Assembly (NCBI GenBank): GCA_963836015.1
Contig: CAWIIF010000015.1
Span: forward strand, 1,240,001 to 1,304,000
Origin: CAWCDJ01 sp963836015
GTDB lineage: Bacteria; Acidobacteriota; Terriglobia; Bryobacterales; Bryobacteraceae
Length of the DNA: 64,000 nucleotides
Direction of reading: 5' to 3'
The position numbers and the translations under genes were made by a program. Below, in pieces: positions 26,627-35,186 of this stretch; positions within the stretch are counted from its first letter, which is position 1, and every line of letters begins with the position of its first letter. A model generated the notes under the pieces. That model did not search any database, was not told the DNA's origin, and saw nothing but the letters and a program-made list of their open reading frames with translations.

Positions 26627-27462
26627 TGATTTCGGTCGATCAATCCTACGCGTATTGCCGGCGCATCGCCCGCTCCCGCGCCCGCAATTTCTACTACTCG
26701 TTCCTGCTGCTCTCCGCCCAGCAGCGCAAGGCCATGTGCGCCATCTACGCCTTTATGCGCTACTGCGACGATCTGAGCGACGAGCCGGGCGCTTCCCGCG
26801 CCGCGATCGACCGCTGGAGCGCCGAAATGGAGGAGGCGCTCGAAGGCCGCTTCGGCGATCACCCCATGTGGCCGGCGTTTCACCACACCGTGCGCCGCTT
26901 CGGCATCCCGCACCAGTATTTCCGGGAGATGATCGCGGGGGTAGCGTCGGACTTGGAGCCGCGCCGCATGGAGACCTTCGAGGAGCTGTACCGCTACTGC
27001 TACCAGGTGGCCTCGGTCGTCGGCCTGACCATCATCCATATTTTCGGGTTCGACACCCGCAGCGCGCTGCCGCTGGCCGAGAAGTGCGGCGTGGCGTTTC
27101 AACTCACCAACATCCTCCGCGACATTCGGGAAGACGCCGGGCGCGACCGCATCTACCTGCCCGCCGAGGATCTCCAGCGCTTCAGCGTCAGCGCCGGGGA
27201 CCTGCGGGAAGGGCTTCGCAGCGACCGCTTCCTCAGCCTGATGCAGTTCGAAGCGGCCCGCGCCCGGCAGTACTACAACGAATCCCAGCCGCTGCTCGAC
27301 CTGATCCATCCGCGCAGCCGTCCGTCCCTGTGGGCCCTGATCTCGATCTACTCTTCGCTGCTCGACCGGATCGTCGCGGCGAACTATGACGTTTTCACGC
27401 GGCGGGTACGTCTTTCGCCCTTGAAGAAATCGTGGATTGTGGTTCGCGCGCTGGTCGGCTAA
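26626..27462 (+). CDS. hpnD: Presqualene diphosphate synthase HpnD
   Basis: A 278-aa squalene/phytoene-synthase-family enzyme that condenses two farnesyl diphosphates to presqualene diphosphate. The two aspartate-rich motifs are FMRYCDDLSDEPG and LTNILRDIREDAGRDRIYLP. The start is ATG 26626 (TGATG overlap with hpnC); GTG 26623 is also possible. HpnD, HpnC and HpnE together make squalene; hpnE does not follow here. This is the last plus-strand gene of the operon. Confidence 0.93.
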   Translation: MISVDQSYAYCRRIARSRARNFYYSFLLLSAQQRKAMCAIYAFMRYCDDLSDEPGASRAAIDRWSAEMEEALEGRFGDHPMWPAFHHTVRRFGIPHQYFREMIAGVASDLEPRRMETFEELYRYCYQVASVVGLTIIHIFGFDTRSALPLAEKCGVAFQLTNILRDIREDAGRDRIYLPAEDLQRFSVSAGDLREGLRSDRFLSLMQFEAARARQYYNESQPLLDLIHPRSRPSLWALISIYSSLLDRIVAANYDVFTRRVRLSPLKKSWIVVRALVG

Positions 27463-27467
27463 GGGGT

Positions 27468-27716
27468 TCAATCCCCGATCAGGCTCAACTGCCGGGGGTC
27501 GTGCAGCGGTTCCACCACAGGCGGCCGCTCCAGGTCGTCGTGCTTGGGGTCGAATTTGCGGATGAGCTGGTTGAGGCGAAGGGAGGATTCCCAGATATCA
27601 CAGAGCAGGCCGCAGCGCTGGCAGCCTCCGACAATACCGCCGCGCCCGTCGATGGCGGGATTGTACCGCTTGTGCCTGGCGCAACGGCCGTCGAACTTGC
27701 GGGCGCGAATTTTCAA
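27468..27716 (-). CDS. Small hypothetical protein with a possible zinc ribbon
   Basis: An 82-aa reading frame from TTG 27716, just downstream of tatA on the same strand. It contains Cys/His pairs (RCARHKRYN and GGCQRCGLLCDIW) that could bind zinc, then a charged helix and a proline-containing tail. It is convergent with hpnD, 5 bases away. I do not recognise a family; the paired-cysteine pattern and the tight fit between neighbours favour a real gene. Confidence 0.5.
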   Translation of the reverse strand: MKIRARKFDGRCARHKRYNPAIDGRGGIVGGCQRCGLLCDIWESSLRLNQLIRKFDPKHDDLERPPVVEPLHDPRQLSLIGD

Positions 27717-27734
27717 GGCAGGGTGGTCAGCGGG

Positions 27735-27908
27735 TCAGACTTTTTCGACTTCGTCCTTTACTTCCTGCACTTCGCCTTTCAACGATGTCTTGAAATTGCG
27801 AATGCCCTCTCCCAGGCCCTTCGCCAGTTCCGGTATCTTTTTGCTGCCGAACAAAAGCACGAAGACCAGTCCGATGACCAGCATCTCCGGCCAGCCGAGT
27901 GTATCCAT
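27735..27908 (-). CDS. tatA: Twin-arginine translocase subunit TatA
   Basis: A 57-aa protein, MDTLGWPEMLVIGLVFVLL..., with one N-terminal membrane helix, the hinge FGSKKIPELAKGLGEGI and a short amphipathic helix plus a charged tail ending EVEKV. This is the TatA architecture; the polar residue at position 8 is Glu. It forms the pore component that moves folded proteins across the inner membrane with TatB and TatC, whose genes lie about 3 kb away. It diverges from the MCE gene with 79 bases between starts. Confidence 0.9.
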   Translation of the reverse strand: MDTLGWPEMLVIGLVFVLLFGSKKIPELAKGLGEGIRNFKTSLKGEVQEVKDEVEKV

Positions 27909-27941
27909 CCGTATTGCCTCTTTCGTCTGATAGACGCTTCT

Positions 27942-27979
27942 ATTGTAACCCGCGTTACCGCCCGGGGTCGCGGTACAAT
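27942..27979. promoter_or_regulatory. Divergent promoter region between tatA and the MCE gene
   Basis: Facing -10-like boxes TACAAT are found on each strand (plus: 27974-27979; minus: complement of ATTGTA 27942-27947). They are the ends of an imperfect inverted repeat, ATTGTA-a-CC-c-GCG against CGCGG-TACAAT. The symmetry could serve a shared regulator, or it may simply reflect two back-to-back promoters. No clear -35 boxes are seen. Confidence 0.4.
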
Positions 27980-27987
27980 CCGAGTGA

Positions 27988-29007
27988 ATGCCGTCCGCTC
28001 AGCACGTTCAGTGGGCTAAAATTCGCTCGTCCGGCGTCATCCTGGCCGGTCTGGCCATCCTTTTCGTGCTGGTTTACCTGCTGACCGGCGGCGGCCTCTT
28101 CACGCAAAAAGCCAGGATCTACTTTTACGTGCCTGATGCCTCGGGACTTACGGTGGGTTCGCCCGTGCGGGTCGATGGCGTCGGGGTCGGCAAAGTCGGG
28201 CGGATCGAGCTCTCCGGGTCGAACCAGGCGCAACGCGTGATTCGGGTCACGCTCTCCATCGACCGGGGAGGGCTGGCGAAGATTCCGGCCGACTCCAACG
28301 CCCAGCTCAGCCCGGATTCACTGGTCGGAGACATGTTCGTCGACATCTCCAGCGGCAGCAGCCCGCAGCGCCTCCAGGCCGGAAGCGAGCTCGCCTTTGC
28401 GGCCCAGCCGGAGTTGTTCAAGACCCTGGATCTGCAGCAGTTCCAGGAGTCCCTGCGCTCGGTAGACGCCACCCTGACGGACATCGAGCAGGGGAAGAGC
28501 CGGGTAGGCCAATTCGTAATCGGTACCCAGTTCTACAACGACCTGCGAAGGCAGCTCGGGGAGATCGAAAAGGCGGTTCGAGAGGGGGCCGCCGTAACCG
28601 GCACCGTAGGCGAACCCCTTTACACCGACCGGACGTACCGCCTGATTCGCGATCCGATTATCGCGCTCGACACCAGCCTGGCCGCGATCCAGGCGGGGCA
28701 GGGAACCGCGGGGCAGCTCCTCCGCGACAACGCGCAATACGATCACTTCCGCTCCGTCGCCCAGGAGCTCCGCAAGTCGATCGAAGGAATCCGCTCGGCG
28801 GAGTTCATCCGCTCCGACCGCGCCTACACGGATCTGAGCCGCAGCCTGGCGGCCCTCATCCGCTCGGTGGACGAATTCAGTGCCAGTCCGCTCCTGATGA
28901 ACTCCTCCGTTTACGACAACCTCAACGGACTGGCCAAAGAGATCCGCGACTCGGCCCGGGGCTTCCACGCCAACCCCAAGGGCTACATGCGAATGAGGAT
29001 GTTCTAG
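27988..29007 (+). CDS. MCE/MlaD-family lipid-transport protein
   Basis: A 339-aa protein with one N-terminal helix (GVILAGLAILFVLVYLLTG) and an MCE domain at residues ~45-125: IYFYVPDASGLTVGSPVRVDGVGVGKV, then DSLVGDMFVDISSG. The C-terminal ~200 residues are helical. MlaD-type proteins form hexameric rings that carry phospholipids between membranes. The usual ABC partners (mlaE, mlaF) are not adjacent, so it is a stand-alone copy. Proximity to the hopanoid operon is suggestive only. Confidence 0.88.
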   Translation: MPSAQHVQWAKIRSSGVILAGLAILFVLVYLLTGGGLFTQKARIYFYVPDASGLTVGSPVRVDGVGVGKVGRIELSGSNQAQRVIRVTLSIDRGGLAKIPADSNAQLSPDSLVGDMFVDISSGSSPQRLQAGSELAFAAQPELFKTLDLQQFQESLRSVDATLTDIEQGKSRVGQFVIGTQFYNDLRRQLGEIEKAVREGAAVTGTVGEPLYTDRTYRLIRDPIIALDTSLAAIQAGQGTAGQLLRDNAQYDHFRSVAQELRKSIEGIRSAEFIRSDRAYTDLSRSLAALIRSVDEFSASPLLMNSSVYDNLNGLAKEIRDSARGFHANPKGYMRMRMF

Positions 29008-29023
29008 ATCCCCAGCGGTCATA

Positions 29024-30010
29024 TTATTCCGTGGTGATGATTACCTTTCCGCGAGCGTGCCCTTCTTCCATATACCGGAAAGCCTCGCGGGTCTCACTTA
29101 ACGGGTAACAACGGTCGATGACGGGCGTCACCTGGCCGGTCGCCATGAGCTCCCCCACCGTGGCGAGATCCCGCTGATTCACCCTGGCGATGAAAAATGC
29201 CATTTTCTGGCTCACGAACACTGATCGTACAAGCGCGCCGATCAAACCAGCCAGAAGTCGCGACATGGGAACGTCGCTCGGTGCTCCGACCCCGACGAGG
29301 ATTCCTTTGGGATTCAAGACGCGCCTGCATGCCGAAAAGGAATAGTTCCCAACGCAATCGAAAACGATGTCGTAACGCTGTCCGCATCTGGTGAAATCCT
29401 GTTGGGTATAATCAACGACCTGATCCGCGCCGATGGATCTGACCATGTTCACATTCCTCGTGCTGCATACGCCGGTGACATCCGCGCCGAACGACTTGGC
29501 GATTTGCACCGCGAACGTGCCCACGCCTCCCGCCGCACCGTTCACCAGGACTTTGTGCCCGGCCTGAATCCGCGCCTTGTCGCGAAGACCCTGCAACGCA
29601 GTCAGCGCGGCTACCGGCGCGGACGCGGCTTGCTCAAATGTCAGGTTGTCCGGTTTGATCACCAAAGAGGATTTCATGCCCCACGCCGACTTGGAAGTCG
29701 CATACTCGGCAAATGCTCCAACACAAGTGCCGAACACCTGGTCGGCCGGTTTGAACTGTGCCACGTTCTTGCCAACCGCTTCAACCTCGCCGGCGACATC
29801 AACGCCGGGGCGTTTGATCTTCGGTTTGCCCAGCCCGAGTAGCAGGCGGAGGATGAGCGGGCCGCCCTTCATTAATTTCCAGTCCAGTGGATTGATCGAA
29901 GCCGCGCGGACCTTAATCAGGACCTCATCGTCCCCGGGAACGGGTTTGTCGATGTCCTGATATCTCAGAATATCGGGTGAACCATAATCTTGATAAACGA
30001 TGGCTTTCAT
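29024..30010 (-). CDS. Quinone-oxidoreductase-like MDR protein
   Basis: A 328-aa NAD(P)-dependent medium-chain oxidoreductase starting MKAIVYQDYGSPDILRYQDID. It lacks the structural-zinc cysteines and has the cofactor motif VLVNGAAGGVGTFAVQIAKSF, characteristic of zinc-free quinone/enone reductases. Substrate unknown. The upstream region 30011-30214 between it and the HIT gene shows no obvious gene or promoter except the palindrome near 30.2 kb. Confidence 0.88.
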   Translation of the reverse strand: MKAIVYQDYGSPDILRYQDIDKPVPGDDEVLIKVRAASINPLDWKLMKGGPLILRLLLGLGKPKIKRPGVDVAGEVEAVGKNVAQFKPADQVFGTCVGAFAEYATSKSAWGMKSSLVIKPDNLTFEQAASAPVAALTALQGLRDKARIQAGHKVLVNGAAGGVGTFAVQIAKSFGADVTGVCSTRNVNMVRSIGADQVVDYTQQDFTRCGQRYDIVFDCVGNYSFSACRRVLNPKGILVGVGAPSDVPMSRLLAGLIGALVRSVFVSQKMAFFIARVNQRDLATVGELMATGQVTPVIDRCYPLSETREAFRYMEEGHARGKVIITTE

Positions 30011-30198
30011 GGGCCTCGTTTCGGGCTTGTGCCAAACCCGTTGATGCTGAAAGCGGACCACTTGTCAGAGCCTGCGAGATTGCAGGCACGATCCCCATCT
30101 CCCTACTACGCACAGGGATGCGCAGATGTTCAGTCCAGCGAAAGTCCGGGTTGACCTCCCTCGCTCGTTGGCCGCGCGAAGAATTTCCACAATGGACA

Positions 30199-30221
30199 GG
30201 CCTCGCCGTGAGGCCTACCCT
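30199..30221. repeat. Intergenic palindrome, GGCCTC-GCCGT-GAGGCC followed by TACCCT
   Basis: A perfect 6-bp inverted repeat (30199-30204 and 30210-30215) lies at the 3' end of the HIT gene and supplies its TAG stop. The 12-mer GAGGCCTACCCT at 30210-30221 recurs exactly at 60908-60919. There is no T-run, so it is not a standard terminator. Confidence 0.5.
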
Positions 30222-30634
30222 GCCAGATTCGCGTGCAAAGCGGCGCGGACGGACTCCATTTCGGCGGCATCGCGATACTTGCCGCGCGGCCAGAAGAACC
30301 CGCGAAGGCCATCTTTGGGGCGTCGTGGGACTACGTGGATGTGCAGGTGGGGAACGCTCTGGCTGACGCGGTTGTTCACCGCCACGAAAGAGCCGGCTGC
30401 CTGAAGCGCGTCTTCCATCGCGCGGCATAGCCGGGTCGCGTTGGCGAACAGGGGGCCGAGCGCATCGGGAGGGCAGTCCATAAGGGTGGGGTAGTGCCGC
30501 CTGGGAATGAGCAGGGAGTGGCCGGGGAACAGGGGGCGATGATCGAGGAAGGCGATGGAATCGGCGTCCTCGAACACGATGGGGGCCTCCACTTCGCCGG
30601 ACGCGATGCGGCAGAAAAGGCAATCGGCGGGCAT
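30215..30634 (-). CDS. HIT-family protein
   Basis: A 139-aa nucleotide-binding hydrolase starting MPADCLFCRIASGEVEAPIV; a start 6 codons upstream is possible. The catalytic histidine triad is HLHIHVVP (HxHxH). The N-terminal Cys pair CLFC is typical of the HinT branch, which acts on aminoacyl-AMP and nucleoside phosphoramidates. It is divergent from tatB, and its stop codon lies inside the palindromic repeat. Confidence 0.92.
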   Translation of the reverse strand: MPADCLFCRIASGEVEAPIVFEDADSIAFLDHRPLFPGHSLLIPRRHYPTLMDCPPDALGPLFANATRLCRAMEDALQAAGSFVAVNNRVSQSVPHLHIHVVPRRPKDGLRGFFWPRGKYRDAAEMESVRAALHANLAG

Positions 30635-30717
30635 CCTTTCATCATGCCCCAAGGGCAGGGATGTGCCAAAGAGTGCGTGCTATGATGGGGTAGAAAACCA
30701 CACGGGAGGAAGATACG

Positions 30718-31203
30718 ATGGGTCCGCTGGGCTGGCAGGAGACGGTTTTTATCTTTCTCCTGGCGCTGCTCCTCTTCGGTCCTAAGAAGTTGCCGGAGCT
30801 GGGGCGGACGCTGGGGAAAGCTATTACCGAATTCCGCCGCGCGTCGAACGAACTCAAAGCCACGTTCGACCGTGAAATGAAGAGCCTGGAGCAGGAAAAG
30901 GAATCGCTAAAGGAAATCACCAACCAGTATCAGTACGATACCTACAACTACGACTACTCCTCGTATGAGACCAACTACGATGGTTCATACGGATCCGAAA
31001 CCTACGATTCCACTGCATCCAACCCATCCACTGCAAGCGCATCCGCACCTGAGGGCGCTGAGTCACCGTCAGCCGTACCGCCGGAGGGCACTGTCGCCCA
31101 CGGCACGGAATCGGCAGCCGTCCATGAACCGGGCGAACATTCGCATCCGGCTCCGGACGGGCATAGCGATCACGCTTCCGCGACGACTGAACACAAAGCA
31201 TAG
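30718..31203 (+). CDS. Sec-independent translocase subunit TatB/TatA-like with a long low-complexity tail
   Basis: A 161-aa protein. Residues 1-25 form a membrane helix (WQETVFIFLLALLLFGPKKLPELGR), with the FGPKKLPELG hinge; an amphipathic helix follows. Glu8 matches TatB. After residue ~70 comes a Tyr-rich stretch (YQYDTYNYDYSSYETNYDG), then a Ser/Pro/Ala and His-containing tail (HSHPAPDGHSDHA). The tail is unusual for the family. GGAGG precedes the ATG, and tatC starts 3 bases after the stop. Confidence 0.88.
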   Translation: MGPLGWQETVFIFLLALLLFGPKKLPELGRTLGKAITEFRRASNELKATFDREMKSLEQEKESLKEITNQYQYDTYNYDYSSYETNYDGSYGSETYDSTASNPSTASASAPEGAESPSAVPPEGTVAHGTESAAVHEPGEHSHPAPDGHSDHASATTEHKA

Positions 31204-31206
31204 CGC

Positions 31207-32247
31207 ATGAGCATTTCTGACGAGAGCCAGGGAGCAGGCGCTCCCGCCGCCGGTAGTTTGTCCGGCACCCCCAGCGCGGAAACCGCGCTTGATAAGGTTC
31301 GCCGCCGCCTGGGCGGATCGACGGTGCCGCCGGCGCCCCCTCCTCCGCCGGGAGAGGAGGGGGACGAAGACGATGACGGAATGCTCCGCATGTCGTTCAT
31401 GGAGCACCTGGAGGAACTGCGCTCGCGCATTCTGAAATCGATCGCGGGCGTAGGCGTGGCAGCGGTGCTCAGCCTGTCGTTCTGCAACCCGCTCTGGACA
31501 TTTGTAGCCCAGCCCGCGGTTCAAGCGTTGAAAACTCTCCATTACGAGCCAACCCTGGTGGCGGTCACGCCAATGGAACAGTTCAACGTGATCTGGTTCA
31601 AGCTGCCGATCCTGGTAGCTATTTTTCTCTCGTCACCGTGGATCCTGTACCAGGTCTGGGCGTTTATCTCACCCGGACTATACCGGCGGGAACGGCGCTG
31701 GGCGGCGCCGTTTATTCTAACGTCGGCGGGGCTGTTTATTCTGGGCGGGGTGTTCGCCTATTTTGTGGTGTTCCGCTACGGGCTGACGTTTTTATTGGGC
31801 ATCGGGCAGGGAAATTATGTCCGGCCGATGGTGTCAATTAGCGAGTATTTCGATCTGTTTGTCAACGTCGTCCTGGGCGTAGGACTGGTTTTCGAATTGC
31901 CGGTCCTGATCTTTTTCCTGACGCTATTGCGGATATTAAGTCCCGCTTTTCTGGTGCGGCATAGCCGTTATGCGATCCTGGGGATTTTCATTCTGGCCGC
32001 GGTAATTACACCGACGCCGGATGTCTTTAACCTGATGCTGTTTGCCACACCGATGTGCCTGCTTTTCTACGTAGGGATTTTCGCATCCTATCTTCTGGTA
32101 TTGCATCGCGAAAATAGGAAATTCCCTTGGGGCAAGGTCCTAATGGTCATGACCACCGTACTACTGCTGCTAGCGCTGGTAATATACCTGGCTATTACGC
32201 GCTACGGCTACAAGGTGGTACCAAATTGGCCGTTCCTGGTGCATTAG
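31207..32247 (+). CDS. tatC: Sec-independent protein translocase TatC
   Basis: A 346-aa protein with six membrane helices. The conserved start of the core is SFMEHLEELRSRILKSI, and the signature regions FKLPILVAIFLSSPWILYQVWAFISPGLY and AAVITPTPDVFNLMLFATPM are present. The first ~55 residues are a proline/glycine-rich extension (VPPAPPPPPGEEGDEDDDG) absent from most TatC proteins. TatC binds twin-arginine signal peptides. It is coupled with the TatB-like gene; tatA is separate at 27.7 kb. Confidence 0.95.
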   Translation: MSISDESQGAGAPAAGSLSGTPSAETALDKVRRRLGGSTVPPAPPPPPGEEGDEDDDGMLRMSFMEHLEELRSRILKSIAGVGVAAVLSLSFCNPLWTFVAQPAVQALKTLHYEPTLVAVTPMEQFNVIWFKLPILVAIFLSSPWILYQVWAFISPGLYRRERRWAAPFILTSAGLFILGGVFAYFVVFRYGLTFLLGIGQGNYVRPMVSISEYFDLFVNVVLGVGLVFELPVLIFFLTLLRILSPAFLVRHSRYAILGIFILAAVITPTPDVFNLMLFATPMCLLFYVGIFASYLLVLHRENRKFPWGKVLMVMTTVLLLLALVIYLAITRYGYKVVPNWPFLVH

Positions 32248-32338
32248 ACGCTCTGGACTATAGAAATAAATCGGCTGAACGGGGTAACATCAGTCTTCCG
32301 CGCGAACCCTGCGCGGACGGCTCTATTACGCCAAATCG

Positions 32339-32572
32339 ATGGACCTATACAAAGCGATCCAGGAGTTGTACGCCGAAAAAGAAAAACTGGAGAGGGTAAT
32401 CGCCTCATTGGAAGAGCTGCAGCGGGCAGCGGGTGCGGTTCCTGCGGTGCCGAAGAGCACCAAGAGGCGGGGCCGCAAGTCCATGAGTTCAAAGGAACGC
32501 CAGGAAGTTTCGGCAAGAATGAAGAAGTATTGGGAAAGCCGCCGCGGTAGCGACACCGAGGAAGGCGAATAA
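32339..32572 (+). CDS. Small basic hypothetical protein
   Basis: A 77-aa protein beginning MDLYKAIQELYAEKEKLERV. The first ~28 residues look like a coiled coil; the middle is basic (KSTKRRGRKSMSSKERQEVS), and RMKKYWESRR follows. The RKxMSxKERQEVSxRMKKYW pattern is seen in small acidobacterial proteins of unknown function. A stem CCGCGC/GCGCGG at 32298-32316 lies upstream. It could bind nucleic acid, but no function is claimed. Confidence 0.6.
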   Translation: MDLYKAIQELYAEKEKLERVIASLEELQRAAGAVPAVPKSTKRRGRKSMSSKERQEVSARMKKYWESRRGSDTEEGE

Positions 32573-32649
32573 CGCTGCCGGACGGCCCCTCGAGGCGCTT
32601 CTGGCAGCGGTTGCGATCTGCTATATTGATATCATTGTTAGGCCGGTGT

Positions 32650-32725
32650 GGGCGAGTAGCTCAGCTGGGAGAGCACGGCGTTCGCAACGCCGGGGTCGTG
32701 GGTTCGAATCCCATCTCGTCCACCA
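32650..32725 (+). tRNA. tRNA-Ala (anticodon CGC)
   Basis: A 76-base cloverleaf with encoded CCA. Acceptor GGGCGAG pairs with CTCGTCC and includes the G3:U70 wobble that marks alanine tRNAs. The anticodon stem is CGGCG/CGCCG with loop TTCGCAA, giving anticodon CGC for codon GCG. The T arm has GTGGG-TTCGAAT-CCCAT. Confidence 0.97.
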
Positions 32726-32803
32726 TTTTCTCCATTCCCGCTCGTAATTCATCCAATAGCAGCGCCTGCCTTTGATACCATTGCGGTTTCGGAGGTTCGG
32801 ATC

Positions 32804-34213
32804 ATGAAGGTCACGTTTTGGGGTGCGGCCGGCGGCGTAACGGGGTCGATGCACCTGGTCGAAGGCGGGGGAAAGCGAATCCTGCTCGACTGCGGGTTGA
32901 ACCAGGGACGCCGGAAGGATGCGGACCGGAAGAACCGAAACCTGCCGTTCGCCGGTTCGTCGATCGACGCGGTGGTGCTCTCGCACGCGCACATCGACCA
33001 CAGCGGAAATCTGCCGACGCTGGTCAAGAACGGCTTTTCGGGGCCGATTTACAGCACGCCCGCGAGCGTCGATCTGTGTGAATGGATGCTGCGCGACACG
33101 GCGCACATCCAGGAAAAAGACGCGGAGTTTCTGAACAAGCGCCTGGAAAAGCGGAAGTCCATGGGGCTTGAGAACGGGCACGTGGAGCCGCTGTACACGA
33201 TGGCCGACGCGGAACGCACGCTGCCCCTCTTCCATCCGGTGGCCTACCACACGCCGCAACTGCTCGCGAACGATTTGAACTACGTGCCCTACGACGCGGG
33301 ACACATCCTTGGCTCATCGTTTGTGGTGCTGCACGAATCGACCGACGGCACGCGGGTCCGCCTGGCCTTTTCGGGAGACGTGGGGCGGCCGGGATTGCCG
33401 ATCATCCGCGACCCGGAGCCGCTGCAGCCGGCTGAGTACCTGATCCTGGAGAGCACCTACGGGGGCCGCCTGCATAAGGATGTCGGCCACGTGATCAACA
33501 AGCTGGAGAACGTGGTCAACCGGACGGCGCGGCGCGGGGGGAAGATCATCGTTCCGGCGTTTGCCGTGGGCCGCACGCAGCAACTGGTGCTGCTGATGCA
33601 CCAGTTGGCTAACGAGAAGCGGATACCGAACATCCCGATTTTCGTGGACAGCCCGCTGGCGGTGAACGTCACGGCGGTGCACCGGGCCCACCCGGAATGC
33701 TTCGACGACGAGACGCGCAGCTACCTGCTGAACGGCGAGGATCCCTTCGGCTTCAAACGGCTGCAGTATATCCGCACTGCCGAGGAATCGAAGAAGCTGA
33801 ACGATCTGCACGGGCCGATGGTGGTCATTTCGGCTTCGGGCATGGCCGAGCAGGGGCGAATCCTCCACCACTTGCGGAATAATATCGAGGACCCGCGCAA
33901 CACGGTGCTGATCACGGGCTTCCAGGCGCAGGACACGCTGGGGCGAAAGCTGATCGAGAAATGGCCGGAGGTCCGCATCTTCGGCGAGCCGATGAGGGTC
34001 AGGGCGGAGATCTCGAGCTTGGACGAGTTGAGCGCGCACGCCGACCAGCGGGAGCTGCTGGAGTGGGTCCGGCCGATGGCGAAGGGATTGCGAAAGGTGT
34101 TTCTGGTCCACGGGGAACCGCAGCAGGCGCAGACGTTCTGCCGGCTGCTTCACTCCGAATTCGGGTTGGATGTGGCCATTCCGTCGCCGGGTGAATCCTT
34201 CGAACTGGTATAG
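32804..34213 (+). CDS. MBL-fold/beta-CASP ribonuclease (CPSF-like)
   Basis: A 469-aa protein. Metallo-beta-lactamase motif HAHIDH at residues 61-66 (VVLSHAHIDHSGNLP), further metal ligands in PYDAGHILGSSF and AFSGDVGRPG, a beta-CASP middle domain (GGKIIVPAFAVGRTQQLV), and the C-terminal RMMBL part (EISSLDELSAHADQRELLEW, VFLVHGE). Such proteins are zinc-dependent RNA exo/endonucleases of the archaeal/eukaryal CPSF73 type. The gene follows the tRNA by ~80 bases but is probably independent. Confidence 0.93.
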   Translation: MKVTFWGAAGGVTGSMHLVEGGGKRILLDCGLNQGRRKDADRKNRNLPFAGSSIDAVVLSHAHIDHSGNLPTLVKNGFSGPIYSTPASVDLCEWMLRDTAHIQEKDAEFLNKRLEKRKSMGLENGHVEPLYTMADAERTLPLFHPVAYHTPQLLANDLNYVPYDAGHILGSSFVVLHESTDGTRVRLAFSGDVGRPGLPIIRDPEPLQPAEYLILESTYGGRLHKDVGHVINKLENVVNRTARRGGKIIVPAFAVGRTQQLVLLMHQLANEKRIPNIPIFVDSPLAVNVTAVHRAHPECFDDETRSYLLNGEDPFGFKRLQYIRTAEESKKLNDLHGPMVVISASGMAEQGRILHHLRNNIEDPRNTVLITGFQAQDTLGRKLIEKWPEVRIFGEPMRVRAEISSLDELSAHADQRELLEWVRPMAKGLRKVFLVHGEPQQAQTFCRLLHSEFGLDVAIPSPGESFELV

Positions 34214-34284
34214 CGAAACCAACGGAGCCCCTAAGTCCATCTATACTGGAAGGAAGTACGTGAGTACCAAAGGAGTTTCGTGAC

Positions 34285-35172
34285 GTGAGTCCCATAACGA
34301 GCAATTCGCAGCCGGAGCCCCAGCGTTCGGGCTTGATGACCGCCCTGGTGGCCGGAGCCCTGATCGCCCTGGTGGCCGCTAACGTTTACCTTTTCGTGCA
34401 GATGTCCAATGTCCGCACGGACATGGCTAAGCTCCGAGAGTCTCTCATGACGGAGGTGAGCAACCTGCGCGACGCGTCGTCGGTGACGACGAATTCGCAG
34501 ATGCGCCACATCGAGACCCTGAAGGAAGAGTTGGAAGCGGCACGCCAGCAGGCGCGGTCCTCCGCCAGCCAGGTGAAGGCCGAAGCGCAGGCGCATGCCG
34601 ACCAGTTGGCCAAACAACTGGAAGCCGAGCAGGCCAGAGTCGCCAAGCAGATGGGAACCGAGATCAGCGGTGTGAAGAGCGACGTGAAGCAGGTCGCAAC
34701 CAACGCCGACGCGAAGATCGCCGGGGTGTCGTCGGACGTCGGTACGGTGAAGACGCAGGCTGCCGCGACCCAGGCGGAACTCGAAAAGACGATCAACGAA
34801 CTCAAATCGGTGAAGGGCGATCTGGGAGTGCAGAGCGGCCTGGTGGCGACCAACGGCAACGAACTGGCGGCCCTGAAGCTGCGCGGCGAACGCAACTATT
34901 TCGACATCAAGCTCGGCAAGACGAAGGAGCGTCAGCGCATCGCCGACATCACCCTGCTGTTGAAGAAGACCGACCCGAAGAAGAACAAGTACACGGTCGA
35001 GGTGATGGCGGACGACAAGCTGACGGAAAAGAAAGACCGGAACATCAACGAGCCGGTGCAGTTCTACACGGCCAAGGGCGGTCACATTCCTTACGAGCTG
35101 GTGATCAACCAGGTGCAGAAGAATATGATCATCGGCTACCTGGCAACGCCCAAGGAACAGGTAGCGAGGTAA
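34285..35172 (+). CDS. Membrane-anchored coiled-coil protein
   Basis: A 295-aa protein from GTG 34285, preceded by AAAGGAG. One membrane helix near residues 17-40 (LMTALVAGALIALVAANVYLF) is followed by ~170 residues of heptad-rich coiled coil (MRHIETLKEELEAARQQA, HADQLAKQLEAEQARVAKQ). The last ~90 residues are a globular basic domain (YFDIKLGKTKERQRIADITLL). It has no recognised family. The tail could be a structural or envelope module; function is not assigned. Confidence 0.75.
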   Translation: MSPITSNSQPEPQRSGLMTALVAGALIALVAANVYLFVQMSNVRTDMAKLRESLMTEVSNLRDASSVTTNSQMRHIETLKEELEAARQQARSSASQVKAEAQAHADQLAKQLEAEQARVAKQMGTEISGVKSDVKQVATNADAKIAGVSSDVGTVKTQAAATQAELEKTINELKSVKGDLGVQSGLVATNGNELAALKLRGERNYFDIKLGKTKERQRIADITLLLKKTDPKKNKYTVEVMADDKLTEKKDRNINEPVQFYTAKGGHIPYELVINQVQKNMIIGYLATPKEQVAR

Positions 35173-35186
35173 GGACGGCCCAGCGT

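Noticed and set aside
32298..32316. CCGCGC/GCGCGG hairpin after tatC
   Set aside because: No T-run follows, so it is not called as a terminator; it may be part of the leader of the small protein.
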